NCBI GenBank assembly: GCA_032207245.1
Contig: CM063502.1
Coordinates: 48,146,404 to 48,210,403, forward strand
Direction of reading: 5' to 3'
From: Pardosa pseudoannulata
Taxonomy: Eukaryota; Arthropoda; Arachnida; Araneae; Lycosidae
DNA: 64,000 nucleotides
The number at the start of each line of letters is the position of its first letter. Position 1 is the first letter of the stretch. The position numbers were made by a program, and so were the translations under genes. This document shows, piece by piece, positions 1 to 12,302 of this stretch. Under the pieces are notes generated by a model, which was not told where the DNA came from, ran no database searches, and saw nothing but the letters and a program-made list of their open reading frames with translations.

Positions 1-159
1 ATGAGAAAACATCTTATTTTGCTGAAAAATACAGCGTATATCCACATTACTACGCATACACTTCCCGTTTATAATCAAGGATCCCCTTTCATCATAAAAA
101 AGACGTTGATTTCTACTTTGAATTACTTTAATTAATCTAGTAACTTATCTACCACAGAA

Positions 160-420
160 GGAGAAAAAAAATCTTTAAATTTTTGCAAACTTTGAATTTA
201 AATATCTTTGTATTACTCAGAAATGAAAATGTGTTATGGTTATTAGGACGAGTTTCAATTTTTACTAAATAAAATGAGATGTAACAGTGGTACTTAAAAA
301 ATTTTCGATTTCATAATTTTCACAAAACTTTTAAATTTAAAAGCACCGTTTGCAATGTGTTTAAGTTAAATTAATTTAGAAGGAATGATTATCTTATATA
401 AAACACTTTTTTAAATATGT
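160..420 (+). repeat. Old dispersed repeat, copy 1
   Basis: This stretch aligns in order with 9555-9795. Both contain an A-rich start leading into aatctttaaatttt, then a gtta...ttcaatttttac block, and later gaatg(a/g)ttatcttat followed by a run ending in cattttttt or cactttttt. Similarity is loose with small gaps, as expected for an ancient interspersed element. Type unknown. Confidence 0.5.
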
Positions 421-2804
421 TGTCTATATCTTTATGTTAAACCGTATTACAGTGATTCTAATGACAATTTAGACGCTATAATGAGCTGCTGATAAATCGT
501 GGTTTGATTGAGAAAAAAATATCAAATTGTAATTTTATAAGGGAGTTGAAGTGCAACTTGCATAAGAAGTGCCTGCTAAAAACCACTCTTGATAATTTGG
601 TTTTTGTGCAGGATGTTAATGATTTTTGTTATGAGGAAACACAGATATGTGATAAAAATAAGTATCTTACAGATACAAAGAATACATTTCCCCTCTCTTA
701 CCGATCTTTCTCAGTAGCATTTATCTGTTATCCAGGTTTATTTCTGTAGCAAAATATGTCCTTTTTTATCAACAGAGCTAAGAGGTATAAAGCTGTGTTT
801 CTTGACCACTAGCTTGATGTTTTGTAAATCTTTAAGTTATAAAATAGAATTGAAGAAATGCATTAATAGTAGTTACGTAAACCTACAATTAGATCTTGTT
901 CATTATTACGGTTTTTTTCTTTTAAGAAATTTTCTTATACATTCTCTTATACAAAAACTTGTACATTGAACATTTTGTATTTGAAAAATTTAATAATCCG
1001 GTTTTACTGTGTATAATTTTTAAAAAGACCTAAACAGGTAAAAAAAAGTAAAATTGAAATGTACTGTAGTCAAATCTATTTTATCGTAAAAACTAAATTC
1101 CATCAATCGGATTCTATAATGTGCCTATATTGCTAGGTGGTAATCACCATATTAAACATATTGTGATAATGGGGCTAAGACTACTTAAAAAATTATTTTT
1201 TCAACACAAATAGATACTAATTTAAGCTGTAATCATCAATACAGAAGATGAATTAGTGTTATTCTTATGTTCTTAAAAAATTAGATTCAGCATTTTAATG
1301 CGTTTAAAGAAGTAAAATCTTCGTTTTCTCTTATGTAAATATAGAAATGATTTTATATTAATGATAACAGAATTTTAAAAAATCACCTCTTTAACGTGTA
1401 ACTTTATAATATTTTCATATAAAACGTATTCACTAATTTTAGCATAAATTACAAAGAAATCAAAAACTGCATTTCTTTTCTATTTAATCCATCCATTATT
1501 TCAACTGTAATTAAACTGGTTTCTTAAAAATCATATTAAAGTATTCCAAATAAAATGCAACAAAAGAATTATCTGGGTATATTTCTTCAATTTTCTTTTC
1601 CGCATTTAAGGACTTAATACAAATTAAATGTTGAAATTATGCTATTTATTATTAAATTTAATTAATAGGAAAAATTTCTAGATATTGAAAAGGCTTTGGA
1701 ATTTGAGAGACAAATTACAACTAAGTACGTAAGATCGAAATAGTCACTTTGAATCTCCTACTGAATTACTCATTGGGGGAAAGATTTAACACGTATTATA
1801 CGTAATAACGTATCCATTAAAATTATTACGCATCACGCATATTAGATATTAAAGTATCTGAGAGATTGAATACCTCATTATTAGTGGTATTCGAGAAATT
1901 ACAACTACAGTTTAGTAGCAGAGAAGTAATTCTCAACGATTCTTGTTTTTGCTTTTTAAGCCAAAATTAATTTCCCCATAAGTTTCCATCTTTATGCACC
2001 CATCTTGTGATAAAAGGATTTTCTCCTGAGAAATTTTTGAAGTAATATTTTTCTTCGTTTTAAGGCAATGAAAATTGATTTTTAAAATTTATATGAGGTT
2101 GAACATATTTCTTTTATGAAATTTTGATTTACAAATACTACTTCTTCTATTTGATTCTATATTTTATGAATTGGTCTTACAGATTATTTATTCTGCTTTA
2201 AAAAGATATTTTAGTGTTATAAACACCAAAATACATGAATGCATCACAACTATGTGACTTTATTCAGTTACAGCACATAAATCCTTACTAACTACAACTC
2301 GAATACTACATGTAAATTTAACTAAAAGAACATATATGAAGCTCAAATTCACGCGCCTTACACCGTTTACTAATTCACATCTTTAGACAAATGTATTCAA
2401 TGGTCATAATCAGGAATAAGCATATCACTCGTTTACTCTTTTGAATATCATTGCCAATAAGGACCATTGTTGTCTCCTAATTTCTAAGGGTTGAGTGAAA
2501 GTCTTAAATTAAAGTTCATTTAATTATCCGTAAAGTAGCTAATTGAACTCAGAGCCAAGTAAATCATCTGAGAACAGTCGCCGTGGATTGCAGTTTCCTC
2601 CTCTAAGTTAATTAGTTCTATTTTGAGGAAGCTTTCTGGCTCTATCCGCTAAGAGAGAACTTCGAATTATAACCAGTCTGTGGTTTTACATTTTTCAAGA
2701 ATAAGTCGCTAGAATTTTCAAAAGATCTGATTTCAAGTTTCTTTCTTGTCAATAAAATTTCTTTTTTCAATCTTAAACACCCAATTAAAAGCTTAAATAA
2801 TTAG

Positions 2805-2806
<2 letters not shown>

Positions 2807-2890
<84 letters not shown>
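2807..2890. repeat. (TA)n microsatellite, 84 bp
   Basis: Uninterrupted TA dinucleotides, followed by gacacacata. Confidence 0.98.
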
Positions 2891-2898
<8 letters not shown>

Positions 2899-3559
2899 TA
2901 TAATCTCTTGACTGGGAGGCCTCTCTTATATTGGTCAAGACAAACGTAATCTCAAGTTTAATTTGAAAGAGCATTGGAATTCCTTTAAAAAATCAGGATT
3001 TAAAACATTCTTAGATACATCAGTATGTATGTAATTCCGATTAGAAATCTACTTTGATTTTCTTCTGCTTCAATTATTCAGAAGTGTCGTTCTCCTTTGT
3101 CTTCTGGGAAGCTGTTCTTATATTCTCCTTCGTTAGTTTAAGATATATCAAGCACATTTAGTTTCTTAAGATGTAAAAATGGTTTATTTATATTTTTGTT
3201 CATTTCCGCATAGTTCCAGTTACATTTATTTTTTATTTTTTTGTTCTTTTTTGTAGCTAGAGGCTGACTTTTATCCGGCATCCAGTGTGCGTGTATTTAG
3301 TTGATGGTCCGGCGCTTATTTTATATAATCCGTATGATGTTCTGCATTCTCGTAGCACGAAACAGCTATCTGCATTCAGTCTTTTTTATTTGTGTCATAT
3401 ATGCTGACTTTACAATTATTTAAACGTATAACTGTGTTGGAAATTAAGAAATTTTTTATTTTTGGTTGATTATCTCTAGGAATAATGGACATATTTTAAA
3501 GAGAATAGGTATTCATACGGATTGAAATAATATAAAACAATACTACACATTGGTTTTGA

Positions 3560-3990
3560 TCCATACATTTGAATGTGCATATGGGTCATCAGAGTGGAGA
3601 ACTATAAGACCTTTCTAAGCGTACTCGTGTGTTCAATGAAATAAAAGTAGGTGCACGTACCATGTCTTCTTGTAGACTTCTCTCATGTAGTCTTTTGGAA
3701 ATAGCAGTCCTTGAAACTTGGGCTGTTTTTGCCATAAGTTTTGTCATAAGAGCTAAGAAACTATTAAATTCTCTTCGAAATACTGCAATAGTCAAATATC
3801 GATCTTTATTAGTTATTGAGGAGATCAGGCTGTGTCTCTATTCATTCTATACCTTTAAATTGCCTCCCTAAGTTGTACGCAATGTTGGGCGATACAATAA
3901 ATCATTTATCAATTTGAACTTACTAATTTTTTGCAAGTGCCTCAACAATTTGCTACCCCATTAAACTATTCAAACATTGACTGTTACTCA
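3560..3990 (-). pseudogene. Tc1-like transposase N-terminal fragment
   Basis: Read on the minus strand, 3795 to 3589 encodes a stretch with ISKRLHERSLQEDMVRAP and then SLNTRVRLERS. Tc1-family transposases carry at this place the paired-like HTH text 'V-S-x-x-T-(I/V)-x-x-RLHE-x-GL-x-x-R-x-x-(V/R)-x-P-x-LT-x-x-HR-x-x-RL-x-(W/F)', which is matched residue by residue. A 'DRYL-x-I' lead-in sits upstream of it, as in the family. The fragment has only the DNA-binding half; the DDE catalytic part is absent and stops lie on both sides. It is a dead fossil inside the presumed upstream neuroligin intron, with no terminal inverted repeats recognised. Confidence 0.72.
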
Positions 3991-6590
3991 TTTTAACTGT
4001 TTGCTTACGGATTTCAGTGAATGTTTCAAAACTACGAAATGCACACCACGAAAGTCACTCAGCTTTGCAAGTGAACAAAGCATGTTTATTATATTTTAGT
4101 TTAATTTTTTTTATTAAAATAATCAGTAATTTTTGCATTTTACATATTCACATAATTTTATCAAGTATTTTTATGAACTGTAATAATTGTAGCTTAAATT
4201 AGTTTTTAGAAATATATCTATGGTAATATTTGCATAATGATCGTCTACTTATTTGGAACAATAACGATATCAAAGTCATGTTTTTGGTATCTGGATTCTG
4301 AATAAGATATTCTTCATATTCTATGCATAATCAGTCTTCGTCATCTTTGTCCGAAGAAACCTGCTTATAATGCTTTTCCTTGATTTGTTTGTTCTTATAT
4401 GTTGAATTTTCTACTTTTGCTGCTTGTCATTTTTCGGTGTATCTCGAAAGATAAGGTAAGTTTTTTTGAAAAAAGCATTTACCATTGGTTTATATTTGCA
4501 GTCCAATTTCACTTTGCTACTTTAAAGATTTGTCATTGTTTCTTAGCTGACATGGATCTGTTCCCATTTTTATGTAGAAAAATCTGCTTTTGGTATAGAA
4601 GCACCCGTTTTCCATTCAGAGAACACTGCTTCGGGTATAGAATGATCTCCTTCTGCTTTTGAATCACTTTTGAGTACGCACTGCAGCGTTCTTCCAATTA
4701 GATGGGTCCTTGAGCTGTATACGATCAGTCACCAATTATACTAAGAATTCATCAATAGAATTAACTCTGATGAATGGCCAGAGTTTTCATTTACTGTAGA
4801 ATCTCTGCAATCTCATTAAATTTATTCCATATTTAGTAGATGTCTTTCGAAATAAAATCCCGTTATTACATTTTTTCTGACCCCCAGAAATGTGTTCTTT
4901 ATACCTTTAATAGTGTTATTTTAAAGTCAAGCATATCATCTTTAAAAATATAAAATTCTATAAAATCATAATTTACACGGGGTAAATTCTTACATTAACA
5001 ACTATCCACATCTGAACTGTAACATCATACTCCTTATGGGCCATTTCATAAATTGATATGCATAAAAAGTATCAAACAGTTTTAATGGACTTCTAAATAT
5101 TTAATCTTTTGCTTGAAATACAGGCTGTTACGTGATACCTCAGCCTTCAGATATCAAGTATTTCGTCACAAATAAGAAAAATACAATTTAAAAAAACATT
5201 TCTAAAAACACAAATTAAATTAACACTAGCAATCTCATTGCTAACGAATCTAGGCTTTTATATTTCCAGTGAATGTTGGGAAATCATATGGATTAGTGCT
5301 ACAATCTAGAGTTATATAAATGCATTAATACTGCTGGTTAAATTTTAATTTTAATTTAACTGTTTACTCTGTGCAATAACTAACCCCGGTCTCCCCTATA
5401 TTATTAATTCAAGAGACTATTTATTCAGGGACAATTTACAGAAGACATAATGGGTCTTTAATATATTATCTGACTGGAATAACAAGAAAAAGTCTCAGTA
5501 TCTAGAGAAGTTAGTAAACAGGACTTTACATACAATAAAATGTCATTAAATTTAATTGATTCATTTTGACGAGATAACTTTGTGCGGAAAGATATATCTT
5601 TATGCTAAGGCATTTTCCTTGCCGTCCGAAACGATAATTTAAATCCTTTATTCCTTGGAAAGTGTAGAAAATCGTAAATAACGTTCGGGAGTATGCATAA
5701 ATGATAACAAGCACATTTCATTGGAACGTGATATTGCAACATAACCATGAATGTGCTTAAATTACGTGTATATATTTCCCGGTTTAATATGGAGGATGCA
5801 AATTGTGTCGCATATTTCAATTTTGAGTTTCATTTTGAACATACAGAATGAATTTTTGATGGAGGATGATTGAAGATTAAATGTAAAGCCGACTATTTCT
5901 GCATTCATACAAAGAATAAAAAATGAATAGAAATATTTATGTGTTGTGAAAAATGTTTATTGTTATTGTATTACACGCACAAACATTTTATCTTAAGATA
6001 TTTAAATGAGAAACAACAACAACAAATGTTTCTGTTTAGAAAATCTAATCTCGAAATGATTTTTGCTGTGAATTCTATATTTATTTTGAAAAGGCATTAT
6101 AATGACGTAGACTATACGCGTTTCTCTCTAATATTTTTGGGCATCCATTATGTTTATTTTGTGAAAATGTTGCCAACTTTTTAAAATGTACATTTAAAAT
6201 CTACTAGTTTTTCTTACATATCCTAAATTCATTTAGCGAGAAATATAAAAAAATGTAGATGAAAACTTACTTCTCCCTTTATAGTTGTTAAAATTTATCA
6301 GCAAACTTATGCATCATTATTATGTATTTATTAGCCATTAACAACAAAGGCAAATAATTACAACATTAATATCTGTTCACTAAACATTTTACACAACAAA
6401 ACTTCATAGTAATTTAAAAGAATTTCTCCATAAAAGCAAAATAAAATCATTGATTGCAGCATCTTTAATTCAAAAGATTTTTATATTTGTAATAGTGATG
6501 AAGTTTAATCACTAATACACTCTTTATTAATGTGAATCCTGTTAAAGTAACTAAATTAAATGCATTGAAAGAAATATTGAATGGTCTTGG

Positions 6591-6592
<2 letters not shown>

Positions 6593-6667
<75 letters not shown>
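6593..6667. repeat. (AT)n microsatellite, 75 bp
   Basis: Uninterrupted AT dinucleotides. The apparent Ile-Tyr proteins on both strands are artefacts of this tract. Confidence 0.98.
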
Positions 6668-6668
<1 letters not shown>

Positions 6669-7495
6669 GCTTTGCAGCCCCATGAAGAATCAGATAGACA
6701 ATGATTTCTTGATGTCTTTATTAATGTATATTGAGCAGTTTAACAGCCAACCATCAAACATGGCTGCGCGTGACTAGTTTCCACACGCTAACAAAGGAGC
6801 ACCACCCGGCCAGGGTTCATTGAGCAACCCTTTCTCAAGACGCAATCCTCACAGGATCTCAAAGGACGCATTAACAATAGTACTTCCTGAGCCCAGCCCT
6901 CTAGTTCTGATGTTACTGATAATGGTATTTGCATTAGACTAATGAAATTAAGTTAATATGAATGATATAAGAAGAATATATTAGAATAGGGAACGGGGAA
7001 GAGATGAGAAAAATTGTTTGAGTTTGGGCAGATGAAATCGTACGATACATTATACTTGAAATAAGACCAGCGAAGCAAAGTAAGTACACTTTGAAAACAA
7101 TGATTAACTGAGCAAAAGAGAGTTAATTTATTATTACTAGTTTTTTTTTTATAACTTAAAAACGAGAAAGTAAAAAGGCAAGAGGAGCAACCAGAAACTG
7201 TGCGAGCACAGAATAGAATGTAACTTTGGTTTAGATCCAAATGCGAATTTCTCGACCAGTCAAATTTGAGAGACTATCCAGTGGCAATCTTAGAATTTGA
7301 ACCCTCAAATTTGGAGCCCTACAGGATGCTGCTATAGCTAAGACGCAATCCTTATACGCCAAGTGCTTTTATAACGAGTTATTACAGATTCATGCGCCAG
7401 CATTAAAAGAGTGTGCTGCATTTTCTGCTCTCGAATCCCTAAGTTATTAGTTTTAAGTTTTCGAACTTGACACACATACATATTTATACATAAAT

Positions 7496-7960
7496 ATTAT
7501 TAGTGAGCCTTGATAATATTTATAATAAATTAATCTCTTTCAAATTTCTTACTAACAAGAGATTTTAGCTTGACTGAAAGTATGCATTCTATATGTATCG
7601 CAACCATAAAAATATCATTTCAGAGGGTTTGGTAAATTTAGCGTCGAAGCTTGATATTCTAAACTTGTGTTTAGTGTCCTTAAAAGTTTTTCATGGAAAG
7701 TGTTATAATTAAAAATATTATTATTAAAGTATACTTATTAATGTTTCATGATAATATTTATAACCAATTAATCGCGTTCCAATTTCTTACTAATAAGAGA
7801 TTCTAGAATGCCTGAAAGTATGCATTCTATATGTATTACAACCATGATAACATCATTTTAGACAGTTTGGTAAATTTGGCGACTAAGCTTGCCTTAAACA
7901 ACTTTAAAATTTTATCCTAGAAAATAATTCTAGAATAAATTATAGGAAAATGTCTAAAAC
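7496..7960 (+). repeat. Diverged tandem duplication, period about 239 bp
   Basis: Copy 1 (7496-7734) and copy 2 (7735 to about 7960) share long blocks in the same order: tgataatatttata, aatttcttacta(a/c), gaaagtatgcattctatatg, then a gtttggtaaattt block and an aagcttg. Differences and small indels are frequent, so the duplication is old. Nothing in it looks coding. Confidence 0.85.
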
Positions 7961-9554
7961 TGTCTGAAAAGCGCATGTAATACAATGTAATACAGTTTAT
8001 ACATTTTTATTTATTAATATGCTGGTAGTTGACAGTTGATCTCACACTGATGTGTTATCTTCTTTTGTATTAAGGAGACAAGGGACTTTCAAAATGACAG
8101 ATATTGACCAAAAATAAGTTTTTTTCTTTTTTTTCCTCTGAAAAAAATAATTGTTAGGTATGAGCTTCATAATCAAAAGATTTTTCAAATATGATTATTT
8201 CACTACTCTGAAACCTGGTTTTGTTGTATACAAACTATTTTAAACTTTTAGAAATAATGTTTTCTAGTTTGAAGATTTTGCATTGAATAAGTAATTTTCA
8301 AATGTTCCAGATGCATTAGTTTTATGCATTTCTTATTCAAATTTTTGAAGATTCTCTATTAATGTGTTTGTCATTAAACTGGGTACGCTTTTGAAAACCG
8401 CTAAGTATTTTCCGAGTTAAAGAGGATTTAATACAGTAGAACGGCGAAAACAATTGCAAAAATATTGTATAATTTTAAATAATTGTCTTATGTAAATAGT
8501 ATTTAACTTAAGTGAAAATCGATACCCAGTTTTGTTTCTACATAAATTCTAAAGATAAAAAATAAAAGTGGTTAGTATTTTATGCACTGGGATATTTTTG
8601 AGGAAAATTGTTGGACAACTTAATTTTTATCAAGTAATCGTGTATTTTAATTAAAATCTTTTCTAATAGATTTTTGTGTTTTATGTAATAACTTTACTTA
8701 CTCTTATCATATAAATATCGTTAAAAATTGGGAATTTTAAAAGTTGAAACTCAAAGTTTCCTATTCCCTTAACTAAAGAAAGTTCGTTCTATCTTATGCC
8801 TATCCAATATGCTTAGAATTATATTTTTAGTTCTCATATTTCGTTAACTTCTGTTAAAATGTTATAAAGTATGATAATTTAAAAATATTTTTAAAAGGTA
8901 ATCATTTGACCAAAACTTGTGAAGAAATACAGATACTGACTGTGATACTTATTAAAAGTTATTTAGGTTGGTATAGTAATAAACAGGATAACAAATAACT
9001 GGATGATATTACTTTAATTATTAAACTTTAATTATTAAAGCAAGGTAAAGACAAATAAATATGTAAGGTTCATAGTAAAATCCTTAATCGGCCTTTTTCT
9101 GAGCAACCGTTGGTCGCAGACATATACTTCTAATTAAAATGGTTTTAAACAAGGTGAGTATTCATTTTACCGCATATTTAAGTTTAAAAAGTTTTAATTT
9201 TTCAAAATCGCAAAATCTAAATTATTATATGCTTTCTCGTTTCCTGTCATTTTATTTAGCAAAAATTAAAACTTGTTCTACAATACTTTTCGTTTCTTCT
9301 CTGTAACAAAAATTGACAGAGATATTTAAATTCAAAATCGGAAAAAAATGAAAGATTCTTTCTCTCTTTCTTTGGGGGGATCGGTTTAAAGATTATAGTA
9401 ATTTGAAGTTCAAATGAGGTTCCACCATCCCTTTTACGGTGAAAGTGGGGAGATGAGACAGAGAGTTTATTTACAGGGAATTACAATGTATATACATTTT
9501 ACTATGTACACCCCACTATATAAACAGAGACAGCCTCTTTCAACCAATCTTTCA

Positions 9555-9795
9555 AGAATAAAGAAAAAATCTTTAAATTTTCACAAATTTTGAAAATAAA
9601 TATTTCAATTTTTGCTACGGAGAAGTGAAATTATTTGCGTTACTCTGTTTAGGTTCAGTTTTTACCATATATAATGATATAGAATGAAAAACGCGTATAA
9701 ATTTAGATTTTTTTTAAATGAAGCAAAATTTGGTTTTTTAAATTTACAAATGCAATAAAAGGAATGGTTATCTTATTTGAAGCATTTTTTTTCAT
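9555..9795 (+). repeat. Old dispersed repeat, copy 2
   Basis: Partner of the repeat at 160-420, in the same orientation, about 9.4 kb apart. The clearest shared blocks are aatctttaaattttt/aatctttaaattttc near the start and ggaatg(a/g)ttatctta near the end. No coding potential or terminal repeats are visible. Confidence 0.5.
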
Positions 9796-10967
9796 TGGAA
9801 TTTTCCTGAATGTAAATTTCTTGACACTGTTTATTATAAGTAGGTACAAATAACTGAATTCCGTGTTTCGGTAATAATTATATTAATTATAAGGTGATGG
9901 ACATTAAAATACTTTCATTGATTATTATTCATATTTATGATTCGTAATTCATTGAAACAGAAATATCAACTTTTCAGAAAAATGTCGACCTGCTGAACGT
10001 CTATTGTATCTTTAATACTTTGAAAACTTCACTAATAATTAGTTGTTTTGTAAATGATGACTGTCCTTAAGTTTGTTTTGTTCATTTCTATCATGAAACG
10101 TGTAAAAAGGCTTGACTAAGTTATGTTAGTTAAAGTGCAACGTTTCACTTAAAAATTAAAAGCAGTTTAGGTTTAAGCTTAGTTAACAGGATTTTATATA
10201 TTACTTTTTGGAGTATTTAATACTTACTGTAAATATTGTTAGTGACAGCTCTTTACTAAGGCATTTACAATATAATTTATGGTAGCAATTTTGAGCACAC
10301 ACTTCAAGCATTGTTTTAATTTCCGACGCTTTTTCTTGAAAAATAAACTGTAACTTCCTTACTTTTGGTATTTAGTCTTACTTTGAAAAGACTTAAAGCC
10401 AGCAGCTTTAATTTCCGGACTTCGAACAGTTAATCTGTTCAGCCCTCGTGTTTCAGAAGAGGGCTGCAGCAATGATTTAATGAATGGCCGAACAACTTTC
10501 AAGGTTCCAGTCGGTTAGAAATTAAAGCAATAATCACATTTTGTTGAATACAGAACTGAAGTCGTTCTCGTAACTTCTAAAGATGATAGTTTTCTTCGTG
10601 TAATATGTTCAAAAAGGTAATTTCGTAATCTTGTATGTTTTTTTCCTTCTGTTTTTATTTTTTATTTTAATTTTACACTTTTCTCGTATTCTGCCGTCCA
10701 ATTTATCTTTACTAATTTCTTACAGTTGCAGCCAAAATTTTCTCCAGAACGCAATTACAAATATTTTATAAAATGCGAAAAAAAAATTCACTAGACAAAG
10801 TATAAACAGTGTTCCAATTAGCAAATTCTTGAAACTTCTATTTTGAAGAGAGTAAACAAAATGATCTAGCATTTCAGCCAGACGGGTAAAATTTTCAAAA
10901 TAATTTGCTAACAGTCATGTTTTGAAGGAGTAAAGTACTTTTTTTAAAGTTATGAATTCGCCTTTGC

Positions 10968-11546
10968 TTAAAACTCTTCTTGAAATAAATTGTTTACAAA
11001 TAGAAATAAATTATATTCCTGAAGTATAACTTATGCTTGTGTTCAATCAAAAAAGTATTATTTATCTTTTACTTTAATGATCAACTTTTGATGTTTAGGG
11101 ATCCCAATGTTGTTCATGACCTTGATATGCCAGAAAAAACAAGAGGGCGATTTGAAAGATTTAAAACTCTTCTTGAAATAAATTGTTTACAAATAGAAAT
11201 AAATTATATTCCTGAAGTATAACTTATGCTTGTGTTCAATCAAAAAAGTATTATTTATCTTTTACTTTAATGATCAACTTTTGATGTTTAGGGATCCCAA
11301 TGTTGTTCATGATCTTGATATGCCAGAAAAAACAGGAGGGCGATTTGAAAGATTTAAAACTCTTCTTGAAATAAATTGTTTACAAATAGAAATAAATTAT
11401 ATTCCTGAAGTATAACTTATGCTTGTGTTCAATCAAAAAAGTATTATTTATCTTTTACTTTAATGATCAACTTTTGATGTTTAGGGATCCCAATGTTGTT
11501 CATGACCTTGATATGCCAGAAAAAACAAGAGGGCGATTTGAAAGAT
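10968..11546 (+). repeat. Tandem triplication of a neuroligin splice acceptor (3 x 193 bp)
   Basis: Three head-to-tail units lie at 10968-11160, 11161-11353 and 11354-11546. Each holds 131 nt of intron end, including the acceptor, and the first 62 nt of the exon. The intron parts are identical in all three copies. Unit 2 differs from the others only by a C-to-T (synonymous, Asp) and an A-to-G (Arg to Gly) in its exon part. At each internal junction the exon sequence ...gatttgaaagat runs straight into intron sequence ttaaaactcttct, with no donor. Units 1 and 2 are therefore blind exons that end in a stop (near 11220 and 11413) if read through. Confidence 0.97.
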
Positions 11547-11594
11547 TTGTGTGGCCGTTATACGACAGTGTTAATCAAAAATACCTTACTTTGG
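11485..11594 (+). CDS. Nlg: Neuroligin exon: end of the cholinesterase-like domain
   Basis: The acceptor is tttgatgtttag and the donor is gtaagt at 11595. The exon completes a split codon with one base, then reads DPNVVHDLDMPEK followed by FVWPLYDSVNQKYLTL, and leaves one base. In neuroligins the segment after the conserved 'F-x-x-T-G-D-P-N' ends with an aromatic R-F-x-x-(V/I)-x-W-x-x-(Y/F) block and a 'YL-x-(I/L)-G' turn, which this exon matches closely. The split codon would be the Gly of T-G-D-P-N. This is the third and only complete copy of an acceptor region present three times in tandem (10968-11546). The two upstream copies carry the same first 62 nt but no donor. The preceding exon was not found in 1-11484. 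Confidence 0.88.
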
Positions 11595-12224
11595 GTAAGT
11601 GATTTTGTGAAAATTTCTATTTTTCATTATTCTTTTATTTATTTTATGTGTATTTTTATGTATGATGAGGGATATTTTTAACCTTTCACTGTATATTGAG
11701 AAACTTTCTTGTGATATCATCTAAAACTATTTCGATGGGAAATGCTTAATGGGAGTTGTGCACAATTCTTGAGGCAGAGTTCTTTTATTGATCTAAATCT
11801 ATGGAGAAAGAAAAACACTAATCACACACAAAGGGCACAGTATCATATGTTTTTCTTTCCTTTGTGTGAGTAATTTTTTTTATTCTTTTGATTAGAAGGA
11901 AGAATGCTGAACACTAAAAAAACTAAATTTCTCATTTGTTTTCAGGCCGGATCTAATTCCTACTACTTACCTCATATTACTGAATATCAATTAAAAGCTT
12001 TCAGATTGTATAAATCAGAAATATATTTAGAAATTACATCATAAGTGCAATTTGGCTTTCTATAAACTAAAATAAATTGTGAAATGAATTAACTCTTTTA
12101 TAACGAATATGTAATATAAACCTTGGGATTAAATGTCAGATAAAATAAATTGTCCCACCTTCATAACTTATATTTGAAAAATTTCTTTCCATTTCAACCC
12201 AGAATTATTCAGCTCCTAGTAGCA

Positions 12225-12302
12225 AACATTTGACAGAACCTGAAATCAAAACCTTAGTTGAGAAATCTTTTGTAGAGTGCTCCACCAACTGAGTGACGCT
12301 AC
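12225..12302 (-). repeat. tRNA-derived relic (pseudo-tRNA or SINE head)
   Basis: On the minus strand the text cactcagttggtggagcact is a near-perfect RNA polymerase III box A / D-arm of a tRNA. About 35 nt further a decayed box B like stretch (gatttcaggttctgtc) follows. Pairing of the arms is poor, so it is not a working tRNA gene. It could be a tRNA pseudogene or the head of a SINE. Confidence 0.5.

Larger units (their letters stand above)
1..11484 (+). other. 5' part of window: upstream neuroligin intron or flank
   Basis: No earlier neuroligin exon was recognised here, so this is probably part of one large intron. Elements found are listed separately: an old dispersed repeat (160-420 and 9555-9795), (TA)n tracts (2807-2890, 6593-6667), a Tc1-like fragment (3560-3990), a diverged tandem duplication (7496-7960) and the acceptor triplication. 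Patches at 6770-6920 and 7250-7350 are less AT-rich and share a short gacgcaatcct motif, but I cannot classify them. The rest (421-2806, 2891-3559, 3991-6592, 7961-9554, 9796-10967) is AT-rich DNA in which I see nothing. Open frames of 60 to 95 codons here have no domain signature. Confidence 0.6.

Noticed and set aside
504..749. 81-codon + strand frame
   Set aside because: No domain or splice context; ordinary for AT-rich DNA with a chance gap between stops.
4399..4662. 87-codon + strand frame, Phe/Cys-rich
   Set aside because: No family signature on this strand. The minus strand has faint transposon-like text but nothing that I can place in a family.
6465..6777. Ile-Tyr repeat proteins on both strands
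   Set aside because: Pure products of the (AT)n tract. The same holds for the frames at 46806-47151 and 47704-48037.
10440..10466. Hairpin cagccctc...gagggctg
   Set aside because: Eight base pairs with an 11-nt loop is within chance for this length of sequence.
1..11000. Upstream neuroligin exon coding the 'HGEELPYIFGAP' and 'F-x-x-TG' segments
   Set aside because: I looked for these conserved esterase-domain words ending in a phase 2 donor and did not find them, so I do not report an exon.
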